A DNA stretch of 5,323 nucleotides from contig CAKTVN010000127.1 of assembly GCA_934623545.1 (NCBI GenBank), positions 1 to 5,323 of the forward strand, written 5' to 3'. Each line of letters opens with the position of its first letter. Position 1 is the first letter of the stretch. A program made the position numbers and the translations under genes. The notes under the pieces are model-generated. The model searched no databases and was not told where the DNA came from. It saw only the letters and a list, made by a program, of their open reading frames with translations. Positions 1 to 4,916 of this stretch are shown here, piece by piece. Origin of the DNA: an uncultured Oscillospiraceae bacterium. Lineage in GTDB: Bacteria; Bacillota; Clostridia; Oscillospirales; Oscillospiraceae.

Positions 1-20
1 CTGGCGGTAAAAAGAAAACG

Positions 21-50
21 CCAAAGGGGGATTTCGATTTCCCCCTTTGG
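21..50. terminator. Strong hairpin, probable bidirectional terminator
   Basis: An 11-bp perfect stem (21-31 with 40-50) encloses an 8-base loop. Read on the minus strand it is followed by the T-rich run CGTTTTCTTTTTACC, which fits an intrinsic terminator for minus-strand transcription. On the plus strand only a weak T run follows. No gene is visible on either side within the window, so which transcript it ends is unknown. Confidence 0.5.
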
Positions 51-66
51 AATCCCCTTAAAACGA

Positions 67-94
67 CCAAGAAGGGGCTGCTGCCCCTTCTTGG
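67..94 (+). terminator. Second strong hairpin, probable rho-independent terminator
   Basis: A 12-bp perfect stem (67-78 with 83-94) closes on the 4-base loop TGCT and is followed on the plus strand by ATTTTC. It lies 16 bases after the hairpin at 21-50. Two stacked hairpins of this strength suggest the end of a plus-strand transcription unit that begins left of the window, insulating the repeat and traX region to the right. Confidence 0.55.
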
Positions 95-203
95 ATTTTC
101 CCAGAAGCTTGGTTTGTACGAAAGTAAATTTCAAATCAACAAAACGCGATGCAGATGCGTATTAGAAAGCCCGGCGAGGTAGTCGAAATACTCGGCGTCT
201 CTT
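95..203. other. Intergenic stretch with no recognised feature
   Basis: This stretch lies between the terminator pair and repeat copy A. No start codon with a ribosome binding site, no clear promoter pair and no strong hairpin was found on either strand. Confidence 0.4.
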
Positions 204-485
204 TCGATTTCCATACGTCAAATATTCAACGGGCGCTAACATAACGATATGAATGGTCTATCGTGCGTTCAGGAGAACCAATTCGACGGTCGCCCGAAGG
301 GCGTTCCTTGACCGCCGATGTAACGATAATACGTAGAATGTAACGACTCGTTTTTCTGCGCGTAAGCGCTATTTCGTTCTCCAGCGCCTCTTTTTTGCAT
401 ACTTTTTTCTGGCAAGACAGAAAAAAGTATGCCGCCGGAGGCACTGTTGCGGTGTCACCGCAACAGCAGCACTACGGTGCAATCG
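204..485. repeat. 282-bp dispersed repeat, copy A (upstream of traX)
   Basis: This block matches 1533-1814 at a constant offset of 1329 bases with identical total length. The left end (204-236) matches at 31 of 33 positions, the core (286-333) at 47 of 48, and 359-376 at 18 of 18; the stretches between are diverged but almost gapless. Visible structures are CGCCC-GAA-GGGCG (291-303) inside a CGGTC/GACCG stem (287-291 with 310-314), GCGC-GTAA-GCGC (358-369), a perfect 15-bp stem (397-411 with 418-432, 6-base loop), and a 10-bp stem (444-453 with 457-466). A minus-strand frame (226-444) runs through most of it, but the differences between copies are largely amino-acid changing. I read it as a structured non-coding or mobile repeat. 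The orientation of the functional strand is unknown. Confidence 0.85.
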
Positions 486-515
486 TAAAAAGATGCCCCC
501 TATTTTCGGGTGGCT

Positions 516-521
516 AAGGAG
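516..521 (+). promoter_or_regulatory. Ribosome binding site that sets the traX start
   Basis: AAGGAG lies 8 bases before the ATG at 530. An in-frame GTG at 521 overlaps this site and has nothing suitable upstream, so ATG 530 is the better start. Confidence 0.75.
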
Positions 522-529
522 TGAAAACA

Positions 530-1258
530 ATGCTTCAAAAGAAGACCCTGAATGCAAACCAGCTCAAGCTGATCGCCATCCTCGCCATGACGGTCGACCA
601 TCTGACCTGGACGCTCGCGCCGGGGTATTCGACCGAATGGTGGGTCGTTCTCTGTCACATCATCGGGCGGCTGACTGCGCCGATCATGTGGTTTTTCATC
701 GTCGAGGGCTGGCACTACACCCATGACATCCGCAAGTATACGCTGCGGCTGTTCGTGCTGGCGTTCGTCTCGCACTTTGCGTACAATTTCTGCTTCGGCA
801 TCCCGCTGCTCCCGTTCCAAAACGGCAGCTTCTTCAACCAGACCGGCGTCGTCTGGTCGCTGGCTTGGGGGCTTGTGCTGCTGCGCATCCACTCCAATGG
901 GAAGATCGCGAGTTGGCTGAAATTCGTCCTGACGATGCTCATCTGCGTCGTCTCCTTCCCCTCGGACTGGAGCTGCGTGGCGTCGATGGCGATCTTGTAC
1001 ATGGGGATGGCGCGCGGGAATTTCAAGAAGCAGATGATCTGCCTGATGGCCTGGTCGGGCATTTACGCACTGGTCTATTTTATTTTCCTCGATAAGCTCT
1101 ACGCCCTCATTCAGCTCGGGACCTGTCTCACCATCCCGCTTCTGCGGCTGTATAACGGCGAGCGCGGACGGTGGAAGGGCATGGGAAAGGTGTTCTATGT
1201 CTATTATCCGCTGCATCTGGCGCTGTGCGGGCTGCTGCGAGTCGCCCTGCGGGGATAA
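530..1258 (+). CDS. TraX family integral membrane protein
   Basis: The product is 242 aa and very hydrophobic, with about eight or nine predicted membrane spans (roughly residues 12-31, 38-58, 70-92, 102-119, 128-160, 168-186, 190-206 and 219-239). It fits the TraX family (PF05857). The N-terminal motif LKLIAILAMTVDH carries the conserved Asp23-His24. The second span has the family pattern GR-x3-P...VEG (Arg47, Pro51, Glu59, Gly60), and the C-terminus holds YYPLH (225-229). F-plasmid TraX acetylates the N-terminus of pilin. Chromosomal homologues in Firmicutes are common and their substrate is unknown, so a membrane acyltransferase-like role is inference. No pilin or other conjugation gene is nearby. 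The gene stands alone between two copies of a 282-bp repeat. The start is ATG 530, chosen for its AAGGAG site. No clear promoter was seen, and no U-tract terminator follows directly. Confidence 0.88.
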   Translation: MLQKKTLNANQLKLIAILAMTVDHLTWTLAPGYSTEWWVVLCHIIGRLTAPIMWFFIVEGWHYTHDIRKYTLRLFVLAFVSHFAYNFCFGIPLLPFQNGSFFNQTGVVWSLAWGLVLLRIHSNGKIASWLKFVLTMLICVVSFPSDWSCVASMAILYMGMARGNFKKQMICLMAWSGIYALVYFIFLDKLYALIQLGTCLTIPLLRLYNGERGRWKGMGKVFYVYYPLHLALCGLLRVALRG

Positions 1259-1259
1259 A

Positions 1260-1361
1260 CGTGTCCAAAGGACCGAAGGCTTTCCCGCGCCAAAGGCGCG
1301 GAGAGCCCGCATCCGGAGGATGCGGGAGGCGTTTTCGCGTCCAGAGAACACGAGGCGCCTC
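1260..1361. repeat. GC-rich structured block just after traX
   Basis: Two tight hairpins stand side by side: CCGCGCC-AAA-GGCGCGG (1285-1301) and a 9-bp stem with loop GGA (1306-1326). They are enclosed by an imperfect inverted repeat that begins two bases after the traX stop (1260-1273 with 1339-1352, 10 of 14 matching); another pair, GAGGCG/CGCCTC (1326-1331 with 1356-1361), overlaps its right arm. No T run follows, so it is not a typical intrinsic terminator. It resembles the small palindromic elements in the rest of this gap, but no second copy lies in the window. Confidence 0.4.
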
Positions 1362-1380
1362 AGCCTGTTTGCATAGACTT

Positions 1381-1510
1381 GTAGGGACGGACGCCCTCGC
1401 GCAGCCGTAGCGCGCCGTTGGCGCGGCGGGCGGACAGCACCCGCAAGGGGTGTGCCACATCCGTAGCGCTCCTTCGTCGCTGACGGCTGCGCGAAGTCGT
1501 CCGCCCCTAC
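1381..1510. mobile_element. MITE-like element with 28-bp terminal inverted repeats
   Basis: The ends are inverted repeats: 1381-1408 matches the reverse complement of 1483-1510 at 25 of 28 positions. The outer 12 bases are GTAGGGACGGAC on the left and GTCCGCCCCTAC on the right, and the inner 10 bases (GCGCAGCCGT/ACGGCTGCGC) match perfectly. The 130-bp interior is GC-rich and has no credible gene. Its right 100 bp recur at 1826-1925 with 88 of 100 identities and no gap. Small size, inverted ends, no gene and a second copy suggest a non-autonomous mobile or palindromic repeat. No flanking target duplication was established. Confidence 0.65.
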
Positions 1511-1532
1511 GCCTCATAAGGTTGGAAATGCC

Positions 1533-1814
1533 TCGAATTTCATACGTCAAATATTCAACGGGCGCAAACGCAGCGACCCGCATTTTTTATCATGCGATGC
1601 GGAAACCCGATTCTACGGTCGCCCGAAGGGCGTTCCTTGACCGCCGGTGTAACGATAATACGCACAACAGAACGACACGCCTTTTCGCGCGTAAGCGCTA
1701 TTTCGCGTCCCCAGCACTCTTTTCTCCACCATCTTTTCTCTTGCGAGAGAAAAGATGGTGCCCGCGGAGCGACAGTTGCGGTCGCGCAATGACGGCAACA
1801 CTGTGGTGCAATCG
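1533..1814. repeat. 282-bp dispersed repeat, copy B (downstream of traX)
   Basis: This is the direct-repeat partner of 204-485, with the same orientation and length. The near-identical core lies at 1615-1662. The large stem is present at the matching place (1727-1741 with 1746-1760, 15 bp perfect, loop TGCG), but its sequence CACCATCTTTTCTCT differs from copy A's GCATACTTTTTTCTG. Both arms changed together and pairing was kept. The distal 10-bp stem of copy A is replaced by a weaker, bulged pairing (ACAGT 1772-1776 with ACTGT 1800-1804). The copy sits between the complete and the truncated MITE-like elements, 22 bases after one and 11 bases before the other. Confidence 0.85.
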
Positions 1815-1825
1815 CAGAAGTGTTC

Positions 1826-1925
1826 CGCGCCTCCGGCGCGGTGGGCGGACAGCACCCGCAAGGGGTGCGCCGCATCTGTAGCGCTCCGGCGCCCCTGACG
1901 GCTGCGCAAAGTCGTCCGCCCCTAC
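1826..1925. repeat. Left-truncated copy of the MITE-like element
   Basis: This stretch aligns without gaps to 1411-1510 (88 of 100 identical) and ends with the same terminus GTCCGCCCCTAC. The left terminal inverted repeat is missing and the sequence abuts the end of repeat copy B. It is therefore a partial copy, or one interrupted or recombined at its left side. Confidence 0.7.
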
Positions 1926-2002
1926 AAGTTTCGCATGAGAAAAGATAAAGCCCCGCGACCTGTGGGCGCGGTATAGATAAGGCATCACCCCTCCGGGGGA
2001 CA

Positions 2003-2032
2003 AAAAGCACCGCCCTCTCGGGCGATGCTTTT
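2003..2032 (-). terminator. Rho-independent terminator of the ECF/UPF0340 operon
   Basis: A 13-bp stem (2003-2015 with 2020-2032) has a 4-base loop. Read on the minus strand the one non-Watson-Crick pair is a G-U wobble, and the stem ends in TTTTTGTCC, a good U tract. It lies about 160 bases after the UPF0340 stop codon. On the plus strand the same pair is a C-A mismatch, although TTTTCTG follows, so termination there is weaker. Confidence 0.6.
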
Positions 2033-2050
2033 CTGTTATACTGATATTCA

Positions 2051-2187
2051 ATTAAAAACTTTCATTCATGGAATGGAAGTTTTTAATATGAAGATCATTA
2101 TGAGACGAGATTCCGTGATTTTATCAAAATCACGGAATCGGTTACGCCAAAGGCGGAACCTTTCTGATTAAAGAATTTAATCAGAAA
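2051..2187. repeat. Run of four tandem hairpins with 3-base loops
   Basis: Four hairpins follow one another: 2051-2067/2071-2087 (17 bp with one wobble, loop ATG), 2109-2122/2126-2139 (14 bp perfect, loop ATC), 2140-2148/2152-2160 (GGTT-A-CGCC against GGCG-G-AACC, one mismatch, loop AAA), and 2161-2172/2176-2187 (12 bp perfect, loop GAA). The last three are immediately adjacent. The stems differ in sequence, so this is not a sequence repeat. The stretch is AT-rich compared with its surroundings. It would form the 3' untranslated region of the minus-strand operon, with the first hairpin 6 bases after the UPF0340 stop. mRNA 3'-end protection, attenuation or a small RNA are possible roles. Confidence 0.7.
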
Positions 2188-2193
2188 ATAGTA

Positions 2194-2748
2194 TTACAGT
2201 GTCTGATAGACCGCACGCTCGCCGCCGATGTATTTCGGGCGCGTCCGCGCGCAGAGAATGTTGGCGTCACCGATCTGCTTCAGCGACAGCCGGACCGGGA
2301 CCGCGACACGGCGCAGGTGCATCCCGATCAGCGTGCCGCCGATGTCGATGCCAGCGTCGGCAACGATCGTTTCCACCAGGACCGGGTCCTTGAAGTTCGC
2401 CCATGCCGTGACCGCGAAGGAGCCGCCTGCGTGAAGCTGCGGGATGGCGTTCACGATCTCAAAGCCGCGTCGCTCTGCGACGGCGCGCTCAACAACGAGC
2501 GCCCGGTTCAGATGCTCGCAGCACTGCGCGGCAAGCTCGACGCCCTGCGCCTGCAAAACGGGATAAATTCCGGCGAACGCCGCCTGCGCAGCCTCCAGGC
2601 TGGAGCCCTTGCCGATGCGCGCACCGACGATCTCGCTGGAGGAGCAGCCGACGACAAAGAGCTGACCGGGCTTCAGCTTTGCAGCCTCCAGAAGCTCGGT
2701 GACAGCCTGCTTTGCCTGCGCGGTGATTTCTTCATACATATTGATCAT
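2194..2748 (-). CDS. UPF0340 (TIGR01440, YwlG-like) family protein
   Basis: The 184-aa product matches the UPF0340/DUF436 family over its full usual length of about 180 aa. Conserved blocks are GCSSSEI (34-40), QCCEHLNRAL (75-84), AGGS (107-110), DAGIDIGGTLIGMH (131-144) and RTRPKYIGGERA (168-179). The protein is soluble, with no signal peptide or membrane span. The biochemical function of the family is not established. The start ATG at 2746-2748 overlaps the stop of the upstream S-component gene (ATGA), which suggests translational coupling behind GGAAGGG. A second in-frame ATG, three codons later, is possible. Co-transcription with a vitamin-type transporter under a MocR regulator hints at a cofactor-related role. 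From memory, B. subtilis ywlG lies beside glyA, a PLP enzyme gene; that link is suggestive only. Confidence 0.9.
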   Translation of the reverse strand: MINMYEEITAQAKQAVTELLEAAKLKPGQLFVVGCSSSEIVGARIGKGSSLEAAQAAFAGIYPVLQAQGVELAAQCCEHLNRALVVERAVAERRGFEIVNAIPQLHAGGSFAVTAWANFKDPVLVETIVADAGIDIGGTLIGMHLRRVAVPVRLSLKQIGDANILCARTRPKYIGGERAVYQTL

Positions 2749-3284
2749 TCACCCTTCCAGAATGTTTTTTGAAGCTGCTGTACGCGGCTGAGCGCCGTAT
2801 AGAGCAGCACCGACAGCACGATACCGACCGCCGCCTGCACCAGATTGTTGGGAATGGATGCCGCTGCGGCAAGTCCCTTTCTGAGGATCAGCGCCTTATA
2901 TCCGAAGTAGCCGAGCACCATGACGATCTCGGACGGGAGCTCGCACAGCGCCAGCTTCCAGAACGGTATTTTTTCGCCGCGTCTCAGCATGGGACGGACC
3001 ATAAATGCCGCGATCAGCGCGACAAGCCCCTTGATGAGGAACGTGCCAGGCACATAGTGCGCATAGCCCGCCAGAAGGTCTGCAAGTCCGGTTCCGATGC
3101 CGGCGGCGAAGAAGCCGTACCACGGACCGAGGATCAGACCGGACAGCAGACAGATGCACTCACCGATGTTTGTGTATCCGCCGACGGTCGGAATTTGCAC
3201 GACGACCGTCGCCACATACGCCAGCGCCGCCATCAGCCCGGTGAGCACGAGGCGATAGAGATTGTTCATATGCTTTTGTTTCAT
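2745..3284 (-). CDS. ECF transporter S component (vitamin or precursor uptake)
   Basis: The 179-aa membrane protein has about six hydrophobic segments (roughly residues 11-31, 42-54, 55-73, 80-98, 109-129 and 140-165), as in S components of energy-coupling-factor transporters. The block GGYTNIGECICLLSG (35-49), then LGPWYGFFAAGIGTGLADLL (52-71) and GTFLIKG (80-86), is typical of the PF07155/HmpT/PdxU2-like group. S components bind the substrate and rely on a shared EcfA-A'-T module, which is not in this window, so this is probably a group II system. The start ATG at 3282-3284 has GGAGG 7 bases upstream (3292-3296), preferred over the ATG at codon 6. The substrate cannot be read from the sequence. 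Divergence from a MocR/PdxR-type regulator favours vitamin B6; hydroxymethylpyrimidine is an alternative. The predicted leader of about 44 bases leaves no room for a thiamin or flavin riboswitch. Confidence 0.85.
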   Translation of the reverse strand: MKQKHMNNLYRLVLTGLMAALAYVATVVVQIPTVGGYTNIGECICLLSGLILGPWYGFFAAGIGTGLADLLAGYAHYVPGTFLIKGLVALIAAFMVRPMLRRGEKIPFWKLALCELPSEIVMVLGYFGYKALILRKGLAAAASIPNNLVQAAVGIVLSVLLYTALSRVQQLQKTFWKGE

Positions 3285-3289
3285 ACCAG
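3279..3289. promoter_or_regulatory. Operator half-site overlapping the S-component start codon
   Basis: TTTCATACCAG is the perfect reverse complement of 3348-3358. It contains ATACCA, the half-site reported for B. subtilis GabR, a MocR-family regulator. It includes the S-component start codon, so a bound regulator here could block elongation or initiation. Confidence 0.5.
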
Positions 3290-3307
3290 TTCCTCCGCAA
3301 GCGCTGC

Positions 3308-3336
3308 TTGCTTTCTCTTTTATAATGTGTTAGTAT
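3308..3336 (+). promoter_or_regulatory. Candidate promoter for the MocR regulator
   Basis: TTGCTT (3308-3313) and TAGTAT (3331-3336) are spaced by 17 bases. A better -10 alone, TATAAT (3321-3326), has no matching -35 element. Either option places the promoter face to face with the divergent one, as expected for an autoregulated MocR gene. Confidence 0.3.
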
Positions 3337-3347
3337 CATAGCACATT
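3321..3347. promoter_or_regulatory. Inverted repeat across the overlapping divergent promoters
   Basis: AATGTG (3324-3329) and CACATT (3342-3347) are perfect inverted arms around a 12-base centre. Both candidate -10 elements fall in or beside it: TATAAT (3321-3326) or TAGTAT (3331-3336) on the plus strand, and TATGAT (3335-3340) on the minus strand. It could be part of the operator or a chance palindrome. Confidence 0.3.
3335..3343 (-). promoter_or_regulatory. Extended -10 promoter for the ECF/UPF0340 operon
   Basis: On the minus strand this reads TGCTATGAT, an extended -10 (TGn plus TATGAT). No good -35 hexamer lies 16-18 bases upstream, which is common for extended -10 promoters and for promoters needing an activator. 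Transcription would start near 3328, giving a leader of about 44 bases. Confidence 0.45.
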
Positions 3348-3358
3348 CTGGTATGAAA
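3348..3358. promoter_or_regulatory. Distal operator half-site for the MocR-type regulator
   Basis: CTGGTATGAAA is the perfect inverted partner of 3279-3289, with the arms 58 bases apart. On the minus strand it carries ATACCA. It sits just upstream of the predicted minus-strand -10, where an activator or repressor could act. A related ATACTA on the same strand (3331-3336) begins 18 bases further along. Confidence 0.5.
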
Positions 3359-3398
3359 GAAATCGCCAGAAAAATATTATTTGATAGGACCAGATGCC

Positions 3399-4793
3399 AT
3401 GCAGACCTACACGCTCGATCGCCGGGGCGGCACACCGCTCTATGAGCAGCTCTACCGCTCACTCAAAGCCGATATTCTCTCCGGCGCGCTGCGCGGCGGG
3501 GAGAAGCTCCCATCCAGCCGCGCACTGTCCGAGCATCTCGGCATCAGCCGCGTCACAGTGGAGACGGCGTATGCGCAGCTGCTCGCGGAGGGATATCTGA
3601 GCTCACGCGAGCGCGCGGGATATTTTGTGGAGCAGATCACGCCCTCGGCGCTGTCGGCTCCGGATGCGGCGCAAGCGGCATACGCGGAAGTGCCGAAAAG
3701 CGCCGATGCGCAGGCGGCGCAGAGCTCGTCCGTGCAGCAGTTCCCGTTTTCCGTATGGGCGCGGCTGATGCGCGGTGTGCTGCTCGACCGGCGGCAGGAC
3801 CTTTTGCAGCCGGTCCCGGACGCGGGGCTTCCGGCGCTTCGCAGCGCGATCGCGGCGGAACTTTACCGCCAGCGCGGCGTATGCGTCTCGCCGGAGCAGA
3901 TCTACATCGGCGCGGGCGCGGAGTATTTTTACAATCTGCTGATCCAGTTCCTCGGGCGCGCGCGGCGGTACGCCATCGAGGACCCGGGGCATCGGAAGAT
4001 CGCCCGCGTCTACGCGGCAAACGGTGTTGTCGTCTGCCCCATCCGCATAGATGGGGAGGGGATCGTGCCGGAGCTTGTGGAGAGAAGCGGTGCGGATGTG
4101 GTACACATCTCGCCGTCGCACCATTACCCGACCGGGACGGTCATGCCGATCGCGCGCCGGCAGGCGCTGATGCGCTGGCTGGAGGCGCAGCCGGAGCGGT
4201 ATCTGATCGAGGACGACTACGACTCGGAATTTCGCTTCTCGGGGCTGCCCATCCCGACGATGCAGAGCATGGACCGCACGGGTCGCGTGATCTATATGAA
4301 CACCTTTTCACGCACGATCACACCGGCGCTGCGCATCAGCTATATGATCCTGCCGCAGGCGCTGCTGGCGCGCTGGCGGGCGGCGATGGGCTTTTACAGC
4401 TGCACCGTCCCGAGCTTCGAGCAGATGACGCTGACGCGCTTTCTCGCGGAGGGCTATTTTGAAAAGCATCTCAACCGCATGAAAAAGCACTACCGCGCCG
4501 TGCGTGCGGAGCTGCTGCGGACGCTTTCCGAGCCGCCTGCCGCTGAGCGCTTTGCCGTCCACGACGCGGGCGCGGGGCTGCACTTCGTGCTGGAGCTGCG
4601 CGGTGCGCCGGAGCCGGAGCGCCTGCGGGCGCTTTTACGAAAGACCGGGCTTCGCGCTGCGCTCTTGTCGGATTTTTATGCGGTAGCGCCGGAGCCGCAG
4701 GCGGAGAAGTGCATCGTGCTCGATTACGCGGACGCCGAGCCTGGCGCGCTTGCCGCCGCGCTTCAGACGCTTGCCCGGGCGCTGGCGGAGTAA
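3399..4793 (+). CDS. MocR/GabR/PdxR-type transcriptional regulator with Arg in place of the PLP lysine
   Basis: The 464-aa protein has the MocR layout: a GntR winged helix-turn-helix (about 3-78, with PLYEQLYRSLK and GEKLPSSRALSEHLGISRVT), a linker (about 79-115), then a fold-type I aminotransferase-like domain (about 116-464). Family landmarks are IYIGAGAEYFYNLL (168-181), SPSHHYPTG (238-246), EDDYDSEF (271-278, matching GabR Asp279 and Tyr281 at Asp272 and Tyr274) and NTFSRTITPALRISY (301-315). The residue matching GabR Lys312 is Arg305 (codon CGC), so no internal aldimine with PLP can form. The usual EDPGY is EDPGH (194-198). The start ATG at 3399 has AGGA 9 bases upstream; an in-frame TTG at 3381 lacks such a site. 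It is divergent from the ECF operon and probably controls it and itself. Effector unknown; a B6-related ligand is inference. Confidence 0.93.
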   Translation: MQTYTLDRRGGTPLYEQLYRSLKADILSGALRGGEKLPSSRALSEHLGISRVTVETAYAQLLAEGYLSSRERAGYFVEQITPSALSAPDAAQAAYAEVPKSADAQAAQSSSVQQFPFSVWARLMRGVLLDRRQDLLQPVPDAGLPALRSAIAAELYRQRGVCVSPEQIYIGAGAEYFYNLLIQFLGRARRYAIEDPGHRKIARVYAANGVVVCPIRIDGEGIVPELVERSGADVVHISPSHHYPTGTVMPIARRQALMRWLEAQPERYLIEDDYDSEFRFSGLPIPTMQSMDRTGRVIYMNTFSRTITPALRISYMILPQALLARWRAAMGFYSCTVPSFEQMTLTRFLAEGYFEKHLNRMKKHYRAVRAELLRTLSEPPAAERFAVHDAGAGLHFVLELRGAPEPERLRALLRKTGLRAALLSDFYAVAPEPQAEKCIVLDYADAEPGALAAALQTLARALAE

Positions 4794-4855
4794 AGGCAAT
4801 ACGAGATTTTAGCTGTCAATGCCGCGCAGCGCTCCGCCGCGCGCGGCGATATATG

Positions 4856-4888
4856 AAAGCCCCGGAAAGACTGACTTTCCGGGGCTTT
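4856..4888. terminator. Bidirectional terminator between convergent mocR-type gene and rpsI
   Basis: A 14-bp perfect stem (4856-4869 with 4875-4888) encloses the loop ACTGA. A-rich and T-rich stem ends give short U runs on both strands (CTTTGC on plus, CTTTCATAT on minus). It lies 62 bases after the regulator's stop and 28 bases after the rpsI stop, so it can serve both genes. Confidence 0.75.
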
Positions 4889-4916
4889 GCAGCTTCGAGC
4901 TGTATTTCGCGAAAAC

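Noticed and set aside
226..444. Minus-strand frame in repeat copy A with a matching frame in copy B (peptide VKERPSGDRRIG in both)
   Set aside because: The shared peptide only reflects the near-identical DNA core. Outside it the two copies differ mostly by amino-acid changes, the frame crosses the hairpins, and no ribosome binding site was seen. I treat it as a repeat, not a gene.
500..1351. Long open frame on the minus strand across traX (283 codons)
   Set aside because: It is antisense to a clear TraX membrane protein, is very rich in Arg, His, Asp and Gln with no domain pattern, and arises from GC-biased codon use of traX.
1555..2010. Minus-strand frame through repeat copy B and the truncated element
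   Set aside because: It spans two unrelated repeat families and has no domain pattern, so it is a chance frame in GC-rich repeats.
2051..2187. CRISPR-like array
   Set aside because: The hairpins have different sequences and no constant repeat-spacer pattern, and no cas gene is present.
3285..3328. Thiamin, flavin or other riboswitch ahead of the S component
   Set aside because: The predicted leader is only about 44 bases and shows no conserved riboswitch core; the region looks like protein-binding sites instead.
3381..3398. TTG start giving the regulator six extra residues
   Set aside because: It has no ribosome binding site, while ATG 3399 has AGGA at 9 bases and starts right at the winged-helix domain.
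3755..4462. Plus-strand 235-codon frame inside the regulator gene
   Set aside because: It is an out-of-frame shadow of the MocR coding sequence, rich in Ala, Gly and Arg, with no motif.
4835..4848. 14-bp GC palindrome CGCCGCGCGCGGCG
   Set aside because: It has no loop and consists of a low-complexity CG run; it is likely to occur by chance in this base composition.
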